In this document: piece by piece, positions 53,640-64,000 of the stretch
Numbering within the stretch: position 1 is the first letter of the stretch
How the letters are laid out: each line of letters starts with the position of its first letter
NCBI GenBank assembly: GCA_900491605.1
Contig: UESW01001779.1
Location: 185,815-249,814 of the forward strand
Direction of reading: 5' to 3'
Length of the DNA stretch: 64,000 nucleotides
DNA from: Calamus simplicifolius
Taxonomy: Eukaryota; Streptophyta; Magnoliopsida; Arecales; Arecaceae
Notes under the pieces: model-generated
The model's input: the letters and a program-made list of their open reading frames with translations, nothing else
Told to the model about the DNA's origin: nothing
Database searches by the model: none
Program-made: the position numbers and the translations under genes

Positions 53640-54230
53640 CCAGCCCCGGCATCTTCCCCGGTGTCTCCAGTTCTGCCGAGTCAGCCAAGGCCATCCCCGG
53701 CCAGCCCGACTTGGCCCCGGCGTCTCCAGCTCCGCCGAGTCGGCCAAGGCCATCCCCGGCCAGCACGACTCAGCCCCGACGTCTCTAGTTCTGCCAAGTT
53801 GGCCAAGGCCATCCCCGGCGAGCCCGACTCGGCCTCGGCATCTCCAGTTCCTCCGAGTCGGCCAAGGCCACCCCTGGCCGGCCCGACTCGGCCCCAGCAC
53901 CTCCCAGCCAGCCTGGCATCTTCCCCGGCGTCTCCAGTTATGCCGAGTCGGCCAAGGCCATCCCCGGCTAGCCCGACTCGGCCCCGTCATCTCCAGTTTC
54001 GCCGAGTCGGCCAAGGCCATCCCCGGCCAGCCCGACTTGGCCCCGGCATCTCCAGTTCCGCTGAGTCGGCCAAGGCCATCCCCGGCCAGCCCGACTCGGC
54101 CCCGGTGTCTCCAGTTCCGCCGAGTCGGCCAAGGCCATCCCCGGCCAGCCCGACTTGGCCCCGACATCTCCAGTTCCTCCGAGTCGGCCAAGGCGACCCC
54201 TGGCCGGCCCAACTCGGCCCCGATGCCTCT
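53640..54230. repeat. 59-bp tandem array in the E4 5' LTR
   Basis: About nine copies with GAGTCGGCCAAGGCCATCCC and AGCCCGACTCGGCCCCGGCG blocks; the 3' LTR has about five or six. Part of the LTR length difference (235 bp) comes from this array. Confidence 0.88.
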
Positions 54231-54568
54231 AAGTCCGTTGATTCGGCCCCGCCCCGGCACTGCCTTGCCAGCGGGATGGGCCCCAGTCATCTCGGATCCA
54301 CTCGGCTCAGCCCTGATAAGTCAGGATTTCTCGGTTCCCACCAGATCAGCCCCTGCATGGCCCTATCAGTTTAGGGCGCCACCTCTTTGATGCGCGCCGC
54401 CTGACAGCGCCAGATCCAGCAACCCACTGGCAATGCTGGTGATGGTATAGGACCCACCTACCCAACAACTGATGGGACGTAGCCCACCAACCAGCCCAGA
54501 TTCACGCAAGAGCTCAGCAGACATTCTGACTTCACGCAATCCCATGTGATCATGCCAGGGTCAACCCC

Positions 54569-54576
54569 TATAAAAA
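54569..54576 (+). promoter_or_regulatory. E4 5' LTR TATA box
   Basis: TATAAAAA followed by GGTGAATCCACCC. The 3' LTR has the same box at 57250-57257. Confidence 0.7.
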
Positions 54577-54858
54577 GGTGAATCCACCCAGTAAACAGGT
54601 ATGCGCGATAACCCCCAAAATCGCTATCTCAGCGTCCAGGAAGGAATCCCTCCTCCCTGAGACCTCCTTTCTCCTACTAAAAAGGGCTCACTCGAGCCCC
54701 TCTTCAGCTGTGACCTCAGTCGCTAACTTGGCCATCGAAGGGTCCCACCGAAGACCCCCTCCGGTCCTGGGACTTTTCTGCAGGTAACCTGATGAAGAAG
54801 AGCCGGGAGAAGCACTTCATTCCCGACGTCCAGCAGAGGTGATTGAGCGTCATCAGAT

Positions 54859-54877
54859 TGGCGTGCCAGGAAGGGGG
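54859..54877 (+). other. E4 primer binding site
   Basis: TGGCGTGCCAGGAAGGGGG, three bases from the LTR end. Confidence 0.8.
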
Positions 54878-54939
54878 GGCACTGAAGGAAAGAATGTTGT
54901 CTCCTTGAGCTATAAGTTTTCGTCCCCTCTAAGATAGCT

Positions 54940-55206
54940 ATGGTGGTGATGCGCATGCCAGAGGTTCTTACCAATCATGCTGGGGGGCATCCACATCGCA
55001 CTGAGCGACAAAAGACCAGTCTCTCTCTCTCTGCCCCTCCTTCACTGCCAACTTCAGCTGCTCTGATTAACCAGCTGGCCATCATCAATCGGCAAGATCA
55101 AGCTTTGAAGGTAGCAGTTCATGAACTGCAGAAGCAACGCTCGGGGGCCACTCAGCAGCACCCCAAGCCTCTCACGTCGCCCATGATAGCTGCACCAATG
55201 GGCTAG
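54940..55206 (+). CDS. E4 gag-like short ORF
   Basis: An 88-codon open frame: MVVMRMPEVLTNHAGGHPHR, a Ser/Pro tract, LINQLAIINRQDQALKVAVH (short helix), then ELQKQRSGATQQHPK and a stop. The first 20 residues are almost identical in E3 (from about 33510, minus strand). Conservation in two diverged families suggests either function (packaging or a gag leader) or the remains of a common autonomous parent. It lies about 60 bp after the PBS, where gag begins. No capsid domain is present. Confidence 0.5.
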   Translation: MVVMRMPEVLTNHAGGHPHRTERQKTSLSLSAPPSLPTSAALINQLAIINRQDQALKVAVHELQKQRSGATQQHPKPLTSPMIAAPMG

Positions 55207-55357
55207 TGATCCGCTCGCTACAAGAGCTAAGTACACTGCACTTAAGACGGTTTTCTTTCATTAATACTTAAAAATTTCATGCAGAGAAGACCTACCTTGC
55301 ATCAACATCCAAGGCCAACCTCACTTTGGCGTCAAAAAGCCCTGGGCCAGCCAGGCA

Positions 55358-55555
55358 CAAAGACCGACTCCGCGTCAGCAACAAAGACCGGCTCCGCGTC
55401 GGCACCAAAGACCGGCTCCGCGTCGGCAACAAAGACCGGCTCCGCGTCGGCACCAAAGACCGGCTCCGCATCGGCACCAAAGACCGACTCCGCATCGGCA
55501 CCAAAGACGGCCTCCACGTCGGCACCCAAGACTGGCTCCATGTCGGCACCCTCAA
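55358..55555. repeat. 24-bp tandem array in the E4 interior
   Basis: About eight copies with AAAGACCGGCTCCGCGTCGG. The multiple-of-three length keeps several frames open (ASATKTGS repeats). Its location before the 3' LTR parallels the 49-bp array of E3. Confidence 0.9.
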
Positions 55556-55900
55556 GCTCAAGACCTGCGGATTCCAATCAACAGAGTTTCCTGGGGGCAG
55601 ATCAACCCTGCAGAAGGAGACCAATTTCTTTAAAGAAAAAGGCACCTGAGCCTGGCCCAAGCACCCTCTGGTCACCCTCCGGGGTTCAAAAGGTTCTCGA
55701 TGGCCTCAAATTTGCCTCATCGGCTTCATCTTTACCTCAACGGCTAACTGACGAGCATCCCCCCAAAAAAGTTAGCGTACGCTACTTTCAGTGGCAGGCG
55801 TGAGGTAATCAATTTGCCTCCAAAAAATTTCTTGAAGTTCTACACTCCTTTCGCTTAAGCTGATGCAGGGCACGCAAGCTTAAGGAGTGTGGGGGGCATT

Positions 55901-57534
55901 TGATGGGGCCAGTTGACCCCATGAAGAATAAAAAAAATTTTGAACGGCCCACCTCAGCTCCAAGGGCCGATGGCTCCATGACCGACGGCCCCAAAGGCCG
56001 ACACCTCCAAGACCGACGGCTCCAAGGCCGACGGCCCCAAAGGCCGACACCTCCAAGACCGATGGCTCCAAGGCCGACGGCCCCAAAGGCCGACACCTCC
56101 AAGACCGACGGCTCCAAGACCGATGGCCCCAAAGGCCGACACCTCCAAGACCGACGGCTCCATGACCGATGGCCCCAAAGGCTGACACCTCCAAGACCGA
56201 CGGCTCCAAGACCGACGGCCCCAAAGGCCGACACCTCCAAGACCGACGGCTCCATGACCGACGGCCCCAAAGGCCGACACCTCCAAGATCGACGGCTCCA
56301 AGACCGACGGCCCCAAAGGCCGACACCTCCAAGACCGACGGCCCCAAAGGCCGACTCCTCCAAGACCGACGGCTCCAAAGCCAACGGCCCCAAAGGCCGA
56401 CACCTCCAAGACCGACGGCCCTAAAGGCCGACACCTCCAAGGCCGACGGCTTCAAGGCCGGCACCTCCAAGGCCGGCGTGTCCAAGCTAGGCGGCCCCGG
56501 CACCTTCCTAGCCAACCCCGGTGTGTCCAAGCTAGGCAGCCCCGGCACCTCCCCTGGTTGGCCCGACTCGGCCCCGGCACCTCCCAACCGGCCCTGGCAT
56601 CTTCCCCGGCGTCTCCAGTTCCGCCGAGTCGGCCAAGGCCATCCCCGACCAGCCCGACTCGGCCCCGTCGTCTCCAGTTCCGCCGAGTCGGCCAAGGCCA
56701 TCCCCGACCAGCCCGACTCGGCCCCGGCGTTTCCAGTTCCGCCAAGTCGGCCAAGGCCATCCCCGGCCTGCCCGACTCGGCCCCGGCGTCTCCAGTTCCG
56801 CCGAGTCGGCCAAGGCCATCCCCGGCCAGCCCGACTCGGCCCCGACGTCTCCAGTTCCTCCGAGTCGGCCAAGGCCACCCCTGGCCGGCCCGACTCGGCC
56901 CCGACGCCTCCAAGTCCGTTGATTTGGCCCCGGCCCGGCACTGCCTTGCCAGCGGGATGGGCCCCAGCCATCTCGGGTCGACCCGGCTCGGCCCTGATAA
57001 GTTGGGATTTCCCGGTTCCCGCCAGATCAGCCCCAGCATGGTCCTATCAGTTCAGGGCGCCACCTCTCTGACGCGCGCCGCCTGACAGCGCCAGATCCAG
57101 CAACCCACTGGCAACGCTGGTAATGGGACATGACCCACCTACCCAACAACTAATGGAACGTAGCCCACCAACCAATCCAGATTCGCGCAAGGGCTCAGCA
57201 GACATTCTGACTTCACGCAATCCCACGTGATCATGCCATGGTCAACCCTTATAAAAAGGTGAATCTACCCAATAAACATGTATGCGCGATAACCCCAAAA
57301 TCGTCATCTCAGTGTCCATGAAGGAATCCCTCCTCCCTGAGACCTCCTTTCTCATATTAAAAAGGGCTCACTCGAGCCCCTCTTCAGCTGTGACCTTAGT
57401 CGCTAACTTGGCCATCGGAAGGTCCCACCGGAAATCCCCTCCGGTTCTGGGACTTTTCTATAGGTAACCTAGTGAAGAAGAGCCGGAGAAGCACTCCATT
57501 TCTGACGTCCAGAAAAGATGATTGAGCGTCATCA
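55901..57534 (+). repeat. E4 3' LTR, 1634 bp
   Basis: TGATGGGGCC...CGTCATCA followed by CTTAG. Minisatellite at about 55960-56480; 59-bp array at about 56560-56900. The non-repeat 3' part is highly similar to the 5' LTR. Confidence 0.92.
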
Positions 57535-57539
57535 CTTAG

Positions 57540-57610
57540 CATTAAGTCATTCCAAGCAGTTAGGCGTGTGAGGAACACGGGAAGAGTGGCACCGGATGGA
57601 TGGCACATTT

Positions 57611-57698
<88 letters not shown>

Positions 57699-58491
57699 AA
57701 GGAAATATTTAAGCATCTCTTTGTCCCTATAGCTCTGTCTAATTCTGAGCATTTATAGTAAGAACATCAACAACAGCAACCACAATAATAATAAAATAAA
57801 TGATTTGAATTGATAGAAGGAGGGCCGATATTCCGAAGGGCCCCATGATTATTTAAATGAATATAAATTTGAGATAAATAAATGCAGATCGTTTATAGGC
57901 AGAATATTGTCCTAGGTCGTTGATGAAATTTGGACGGTTCGATCCATTTCAGATCTGTTTAAGATATATTTAATCTGTTTAAAATCTATTTAATATAATT
58001 GAACTAATTTACAAAACAGATTAATTAATTAATTAATTGAAAGAAAGCAGATTTAAATTTTTTTTAGTTTAGTTTAATAAATAAATAAATAAATAAATAA
58101 AATTTGAATTGATACGTATTCGATTCCGCTCTCGTATTTTATGCCACCTGGCCTGGCTCGACTGCCGTTTTAAAATGCGAAACAACACCAACCGACACGT
58201 GTGGTGTGGAGTCCAGTCATCGCAGGGCCCTCCACTTATCCGGATTCCCAGGAAGGGCAGCAATTGGGACGACGGCAACCGCTGACACCGATAGCTCGCT
58301 CCTCGACGCAGAGTCAAAGAGAAAAAAAGCATCATTGGAGGATGGAAAGGGGAATAAAGTTAGGCATTGCATTAGCGGACGGATACCAACTCTTGCCTAA
58401 CTTCCCATTGCCATCTGCTCTCTGTCGGATTCGTCGTCATCCAGCCTCCTGAGTACAAATTGTGCGAAGCCTGCTCCGATCTTTTCTTCTG
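57540..58491. other. Gene-free AT-rich stretch
   Basis: Holds the (TA)n tract, an AATT-rich block (58021-58040) and an (AAAT)n run (58077-58101). No ORF with recognisable content. Confidence 0.5.
57614..57695. repeat. (TA)n microsatellite, about 41 units
   Basis: Uninterrupted alternating A and T for about 82 bp. Confidence 0.97.
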
Positions 58492-59671
58492 ATCAATGTT
58501 TTAAAAATTAAATTAAACAATAAACTGATTTAACATTTAAATCATAGATTAATTAAGATTTGATGGAATGTGTTGCCGTCGGGATCCGTCCTCTGATTCG
58601 AACACGGTCGATCTCTAGGAAGAAGGGGGCAGACCTGCAAAAGAAGTTTACACGCGGGGGACGCTGGGGGTGGCCCTCCGCGGAAGACCCTCCGACGTTC
58701 AAGTCAGTGGAGAAGAAATCAACGATCAATCAGACAGTGGGGAGGTGGATCTCTCCGGGAGATCTCTCTGGGGGCGGTCAATCGGAGGCTCCAGAGGACA
58801 GGAGCGCCGACGAGCTACCGGGGAGAGCAGTGAGGTGCGCGTGCCTGTACCCAAGGAGAGAGAGTGCGTACCTGAGGGAATCTGCGAGTCTGATATTTAT
58901 AGACTGCCACCTGGGTCTTGAGCGCCTTCTGGAAGGTTCGGAGGTTGTTACGATATGGAGACGGACAGAATCAGACCGTTGTGGGGCCGTTAGAATCCAT
59001 ATCCCGTTTGTTCAGAGATCGACGGCTGGGAGAGCTCCTTGATGTCTCGAGATCTGGTTGAGTAGGCCTGGGGCAGTTATGATAGGTTTTAGGCCACGTC
59101 CCGACATGATTCCTTGTCTAGGATGTCGTTCTGGTAGGCTCGGGCTCTCTCGCATCAGGTTCCACGGAGGTAGATGTTAGGTTGTGGATCGCTCGAAGAA
59201 GCCGAGCTACGGAAGCCCAGAGGGGCCGAGCTAGGGAAGCCAGGAAGAGCCGAGCTAGGGAAGCCCGAAGGGGCCGAGCTAGAGAAGCCCGGAGGACCGA
59301 GCTAGGGAAGCCCGGAAAGGCCGAGCTAAGGAAGCCCGGAAGGGACGAAGGGAGGAGGTTAGCCTTAGCCGCCTCGCACGGACATTAATGTAATGATGAT
59401 TTTACCCCTCAACAGAATGAATCCAATAATATTATAATTAAATTTTAATTAAATAAAATAAAATAATAAAATATAAATATAATTTAAATAAAAAATTAAA
59501 AAATTTAAAAATCGAATTAGACCGATTAAAACTTCATCCATTCAATAATTTTTTAATTTTTATCGGATCATATAAAAGTTAACTTTAATAATAAAATTGA
59601 ACCAACTGATAATCAATTTCTGGTTAGACTGATTGGACCGATCGATTCGGTTCGATTTTCAAAACATTGAT
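58492..59671. mobile_element. MITE-like inverted-repeat element, split by a solo LTR
   Basis: The left end ATCAATGTTTTAAAAATT (58492) and the complement of the right end (ATCAATGTTTTGAAAATC, to 59671) match at 16 of 18 positions. Without the 844-bp LTR and one 5-bp duplication the element is about 330 bp, AT-rich and non-coding, which fits a MITE. Target duplications are not clear, so the superfamily is not assigned. Confidence 0.5.
58571..59414 (-). repeat. Solo LTR of the E5 family (844 bp)
   Basis: TGTTGCCGTC...CCTCAACA with a perfect GAATG duplication on both sides (58566-58570 and 59415-59419). It has no internal sequence or second LTR, as left by recombination between the two LTRs of a former element. 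Six 24-bp repeats (59190-59345) and a minus-strand TATAAATA (58901-58894) are present. Orientation follows E5. Confidence 0.95.
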
Positions 59672-62315
59672 GTTGATCCCTTGCTCAACAGCCGACCCCA
59701 TTGTACACTGCACTGCATTGCACTTCACTTCGCAAGCTCAAGAGGAGGAGGAGGAGGACGATGGAATGGGATGCGATGTGGTAACTCATGGACTGGCCCA
59801 AGAGGCAACGACTCTACCCTGACCTGACAACCACCTCTCCCCGCGAATAGCATCAATCTTTGACCGCCGCAGGAAGGAGGAGGGACCAGAAGGTGGAACA
59901 GGTCGATCGATCGGTGCACCAATCAGTATTCAACACCACAAAAGTCTTTTGACACCTTAGGAGCATATCCAATGGCATATCTATGATCTCTATCTATCTA
60001 TCTCTTAAAGTCGATCAGCGATTCATTATTAAGATGCCCTTAACTTAGCTTTTTCGCCTTGAACAACCACAAAGCTACCACTAGCTCTGAAATTTCGCCA
60101 TAACGACCACTTTTTAAAGGGGAAGGTGTGGTAGGCAATCTTCAACAATGATTATCCTTAGTTTGCATAGTAAATAAGACACCGAGTTACATTCCACTTG
60201 TAAAGCAAGTAATTAATTACTATTTATTACAAACAATTGGTTAGTTATATAATAACAACTCAAGGCAACATGGCAATCCCCCATAGAAGTAATTGTTATC
60301 AACATTTCCGGTCAGAATCGAACCATATATCGATTCTCAACCACCATTAATAGTTTAGTGCCTTCAACTTTTAGTCATCAGATTTTTTTTTTTTCTTCTT
60401 CTTTTTAATTTTTTTTCTTTTCTCTTTATTTTTCCTTTAGGAAAAGAAAGGTCTAGGACGAGGTGAAGTTTGGCTGAAATCAAGATAAGAGCAGGTTTCA
60501 AATCTAGATCACAAACGATATGTGACAATGATGAGACTACCAACTCAACCGGTTAGTGCCCTCATTATCACAAAATATTTTCCTTTTTAAGAATGCAATC
60601 ACTCACTCAAATGATCATCTGCAAGTGATCAAAACCATCGACCATGTCTCTCTCTCTCTCTCAATATTATCACATAGTGCCACAAGCTCTAATTTCATCA
60701 TTTTTAACATAATTTTCTCCCAAATTCCAATGATATGAACATCATAACCAAGAATAGAACCTCAAAACATATTTTCACCAAGAAGCTAGTTCTTGCGCAA
60801 TATTAATAATGTAAACATGAAACAAAATTAAAATCCAGTAGCCCACTTGATAGGTCGACCATGACAGGCTTCAACTTTGACAAGCACGACCTTAGCGTGT
60901 GATGTCCTATTAGTCAGCAATTTCATACGAATATTTCTACATCGACTTAATAGATAAGAGGGCATCAACAATTTAATTTTTTTGGTAACATATTTTTTAT
61001 TTTTTTTAAAAAAATAAGAATAAAATATAATAAGACTTTCAAAAGAACATGATAGAGGTGTGCCTTGAATTAGTGCTCCATCCAATTCCCATGCCCCATC
61101 ATTTCGTTGCTGATAAGAAGATGTTGGACAGCTAGACGTAGTCCGCTACTGCACTTTGCCATCTTCTAAATCACAACCTCACCCAGACCAGCCTTCTTTT
61201 GGTACCATCGATTTTCCTTCATGATCTCATATATACGTACGCTTCAACCTAGAGAATCCACCAATGCAGCATGATGCTCAACCTTTCGTCCTATCAGATA
61301 ATTGCGAGACGTCTCTAACATGCCGTATAATAATAGCTATACAGTCAATGTCTCAGCAAATGCGATTGTGCGTATCAAGCATCGAACCTTCACGTTCTAT
61401 CCTGGCAAAATACTTCAATTGCACTCCAACCAAATCTGCGAATCGGAAGCATTATCCTTGGAATACCATCAAAAGTTCCTTTCAATTCTCCCAACCTTCT
61501 TCTTATCAGTAGCTAATGAACCTGCTCCCTATAACAACTATGCGCACCAACCTAAGCATGGCATAATAGTATGGCCAAGAACGGGAACCCATTAGGTTCA
61601 ATTCCTAAATCCACCATCCTAGTTCACAGCCTACTAAGGCTACAAGTTTTTTTCACAAAATCAGCTAACTTTTAAGACTAAAGAAATCAAATTCATCTTC
61701 AAAGTTATTGAGTTTGCAAGGGAAAAAGTCAATACTTTGCAGTTCGCACTAATCAACATCTCACTTGCGATCTGTTGATCGCGTCTAATCCATGTCTTCA
61801 TGCACCTTTATGCAGCGGTCCAACATTGCCATGAAGTAGCAGCAGCCCAGCCCAGCCCAGCCAAGCCCAGGCCTACAACGTCGAAAGATCCCAACAGACA
61901 AGATGCTGCCTAGTTGATGGAAAAGTCTTGCTGCACCGCCCTCTGGTATAGCAAGCGTGCACCGGTTGTGCGGCCGCCAGCGCATGCCGACGGGCGTACG
62001 ATGGCTCAATGGGCCTTGTCACGCACCGCACCTGCGTCAGCATGTGCAGACAATCAATCCGTATGTTCGATGCACGCTTGCTACACTAGAGGATGGTGCA
62101 GCAAGTTTTTCCCCTTGTTGATATACCCCCACCATTGGCTTGGTTTAGGTTTGAGTTGGGCCTAAAACGTCCATCAAGAACCATCCCAACCATGTGATAT
62201 TTGGACGCAAATAAGATTCCTCCTAGTGCGACGAGGCACCTTCCCCCCCTCCCTCTCTCTCTCTCATGCACGCATGCACATGCGTATACACACACAGAGT
62301 TTGATCGGTATTAGT
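59672..62315. other. Gene-free stretch of about 2.6 kb
   Basis: Contains a T-rich tract (60380-60440), a short (TC)n (60647-60662) and a CAGCC-type short repeat (61843-61872). Open frames such as 61264-61595 (two overlapping frames) have no recognisable domain or promoter context. It may be host intergenic DNA. Confidence 0.5.
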
Positions 62316-62830
62316 TAGGGGTATAATCGAGCCGAGTCAAGTCGAACAGTGCCAAGATCGAGCTCGACTCGACTTTAAAATTTGAAGCTCAAAACTCGAC
62401 TCGAACTCGATCGAATTTTTTATTTAGAGCTTGAACTCGAGCTCGATAAAATACTCAATATACTTGAGCTTGACTTGACTCGAATTTCTATGTTAAAATT
62501 TTAAAATAATTTTTAAATTATAAATAAAATATGTTCTCAACTAAAAATTCAAAGAAGTTTAAGATTTATAAATACAATAATAATATAGGTTCAAAATAAA
62601 ATAATACATCAACTAAATTAAAGATACACTTTTTAAAGCAACAATAGAAATATATAAACAAACATTCTTTTGATTGAAATGTTGCTCTTGATGTTGGTGT
62701 TGACATGTCCACAAGATGGCAGCTGCTTCATATCATTGGTGATATGCCAATTAAAGACATTAGTAATATAAATGTGAAACAATTACAATATATATGCATT
62801 TAACTAGCATTCATAGCTGATAACAATAAA

Positions 62831-62832
<2 letters not shown>

Positions 62833-62898
<66 letters not shown>
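62833..62898. repeat. (TA)n microsatellite inside the hAT element
   Basis: About 33 TA units, in the non-coding 3' part between terminus and transposase. Confidence 0.95.
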
Positions 62899-62902
<4 letters not shown>

Positions 62903-63379
62903 TTAACTAGCATCTTTAGCTAATATAAATGTGAACTATAATGAAAATTTAAAAAATTTATAAGAAGAAATAACACTAAATTCTAAATAATTTCAAGAAC
63001 ATCAATCAATTCAACCTTATCCATAATTACCACCACATGCAACAAGCAATACATAATAGGAATCAAAAGTGACAACATAAATCAAATAAAATACCAATAT
63101 ACATTTACTCATCAATATTTATGTTACAAACATAATTTTCAACCACTCAGACTACTACCACTAGAGTTCTAGGTTGAAATGAACAAAAATTGTAAATTAA
63201 TAAGAAAATTTACTTGGTTCAAGGAATAGGATGGACAGTTTTTGTTGATTTCTTCCCATTCTACAAATGTAAAATGATAAAACTTCATTTACTTTCAAAA
63301 AAAAATGAAAGATGCAACTAAATTACAAAACTAATAAAAAGCAAATTTAGAAAACTTACTTTATCATTTTTCTTCGATC

Positions 63380-64000
63380 CATGAAGATTATGTAACCAAT
63401 CTCCCTCATAAAGTAATACTTGTACTGTTTCAAAAAATAAAGATGCTCAATAAGTATCAATAACTCTGCTTCGTGTGCTAAAAGTAGCTTCCGAAGTCAC
63501 AATTGTGATAGAAATAACAAGTATTTCTTGAGCCATACGAGATAAAATATAATATTTCAAAGAATTCACTCTCCACCTATCTAAAGCATCAAATGGTGTT
63601 GGATCACCTTCACAAATGTAGCATCCATCCTCAAGATAGTTATCAAAATCTGATTTTGTGGTTGAAGAGTTTCAACTTTTCTCACAAATTGAGCAAATTC
63701 TGACCAACCAGAAGATGAAAGTTGAAAACTCACATTGCTATTGGTGTCACCAATAGTTATTTCATCACTTTGCTCACCACCACTAGAATACAATTCATCT
63801 ATCTATTCAGCATACAATTCACACAATGCCTTCTTCACTTTAACAATATTTTCTTCAACTTCTTGTTTAGGGTACATTTTAAGAAAACAAAACTCAATTA
63901 CCTCATTTTATATTTAGGATCCAAAATGGTAGCAATAGACATCAAGTTACAGTTCCCCCAATACTTATCAAATTTTACTTTCATGCATCCAACCATTTCA
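63380..64000 (-). pseudogene. hAT transposase, C-terminal half, broken
   Basis: On the minus strand, 63985-63900 reads CMKVKFDKYWGNCNLMSIAT and ILDPKYKM, the end of the RNase H-like region of plant hAT (ricesleeper type) transposases. After a stop near 63895 and a low-complexity part (frame 63581-63793, MYSSGGEQSDEITIGDTN), the dimerisation domain follows at about 63610-63400: PFDALDRWRVNSLKYYILSR, MAQEILVISITIVTSEATFS and a decayed RVIDTY-stop-ASL. This matches the hAT C-terminal dimerisation signature (usually SRMARDILAIPVSTVASESAFS). Several stops show it is dead. The DNA-binding part is off the window. Confidence 0.82.

Larger units (their letters stand above)
52987..54855 (+). repeat. 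E4 5' LTR, 1869 bp
   Basis: TGATGGGG...GCGTCATCA. It contains a 15-bp-based minisatellite (53040-53575, GACGGCTCCAAGACC and GACACCTCCAAGACC types) and a 59-bp array (about 53640-54230). A TATAAAAA box lies at 54569-54576, with the RNA start expected near 54600. Confidence 0.92.
52987..57534 (+). mobile_element. E4: complete non-autonomous LTR retrotransposon, 4.5 kb
   Basis: LTRs 52987-54855 and 55901-57534 are flanked by CTTAG (52982-52986 and 57535-57539). The PBS at 54859 and a polypurine tract (GGAGTGTGGGGGGCATT, 55884-55900) give plus orientation. The interior is only 1045 bp, with one short gag-like ORF and a 24-bp array. It has no protease, RT or integrase. Its first bases (TGATGGGGCCAGTTGACC) resemble E3 on the minus strand (TGATAGGACCAGTTAACA). 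Gag-like start, PBS and 3' block also match E3. Confidence 0.93.
62316..64000 (-). mobile_element. hAT transposon, 3' part (other end off the window)
   Basis: The terminus TAGGGGTATAATCGAGCCGA (62316) and the following subterminal CTCGA/GCTCGA repeats (62325-62450) are typical of plant hAT ends. The minus-strand transposase at 63380-64000 is oriented toward this end. A possible 8-bp duplication copy, GTATTAGT (62308-62315), cannot be confirmed because the other end is missing. Confidence 0.72.

Noticed and set aside
54571..54855. Host promoter near 54569
   Set aside because: The TATA box occurs at the same place in both E4 LTRs, so it is the element's own promoter.
52900..57085. ORFs of up to 363 codons across E4 LTRs
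   Set aside because: Low-complexity translations of the 15-bp and 59-bp arrays, open on both strands.
61264..61595. Two overlapping plus-strand frames of 82 and 97 codons
   Set aside because: No recognisable domain, no promoter or splice context, unusual composition; probably chance.

Overview
This is nuclear DNA of a flowering plant, built almost entirely of transposable elements. Evidence: Ty1/copia and Ty3/gypsy LTR retrotransposons, a plant L1-type LINE carrying an RNase H domain, a hAT transposon, GT-AG introns of 77-95 bp, TATA boxes, AATAAA signals, long (TA)n tracts, and no bacterial operon, Shine-Dalgarno or rRNA/tRNA signature. A GC-rich, Tat-rich genome of this kind suggests a monocot, possibly a palm; that is a guess. 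I see no host protein-coding gene that I would defend.

Layout. (1) 1-7864: E1, a Sirevirus-like (SIRE/Maximus type) Ty1/copia element on the minus strand. Its 5' LTR, PBS, gag, protease, integrase and RT/RNase H are present, followed by an extra 3' ORF that runs off the left edge. (2) 7865-18286: E2, the right part of an old, degenerate Tat-like Ty3/gypsy element on the minus strand. E1 sits inside an intron of E2's opposite-strand gene. (3) 18353-24458: an L1-like LINE on the plus strand, with ORF1, endonuclease, RT, zinc finger and RNase H, all broken. (4) 24472-27198: a stretch without recognisable genes. (5) 27204-35691: E3, a complete but non-autonomous LTR element (TSD TCTAG). It has about 2.1-kb LTRs full of a 15-bp minisatellite, an internal array of about 43 copies of a 49-bp repeat, and only a gag-like remnant. 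(6) 36376-52828: E5, a nearly complete 16.5-kb Tat-like Ty3/gypsy element inserted in a TA microsatellite. (7) 52987-57534: E4, a 4.5-kb non-autonomous relative of E3 (TSD CTTAG). (8) 58492-59671: a MITE-like inverted-repeat element holding a solo LTR of the E5 family (TSD GAATG). (9) 59672-62315: no recognisable genes. (10) 62316-64000: the 3' part of a hAT transposon with a broken transposase on the minus strand.

The most interesting structure is E5, with E2 as a degenerate second witness. Gag-pol is on the minus strand. The long region between integrase and the 3' LTR is organised on the plus strand. A four-exon coiled-coil gene with a 'putative gypsy type transposon' (Transposase_28-like) N-terminus is followed by a short TATA-ORF-AATAAA unit and then by a 100-codon coiled-coil ORF with its own TATA box. 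These units are separated by tandem arrays whose monomers each contain a perfect short inverted repeat with paired substitutions between the arms. Extra ORFs and tandem repeats in Tat-lineage 3' regions are known in general. I do not know of a description of three separate antisense units with their own promoter-like signals, or of the paired-change hairpin arrays.

All function calls come from motif recognition by eye. No database search, alignment program or expression data were available.
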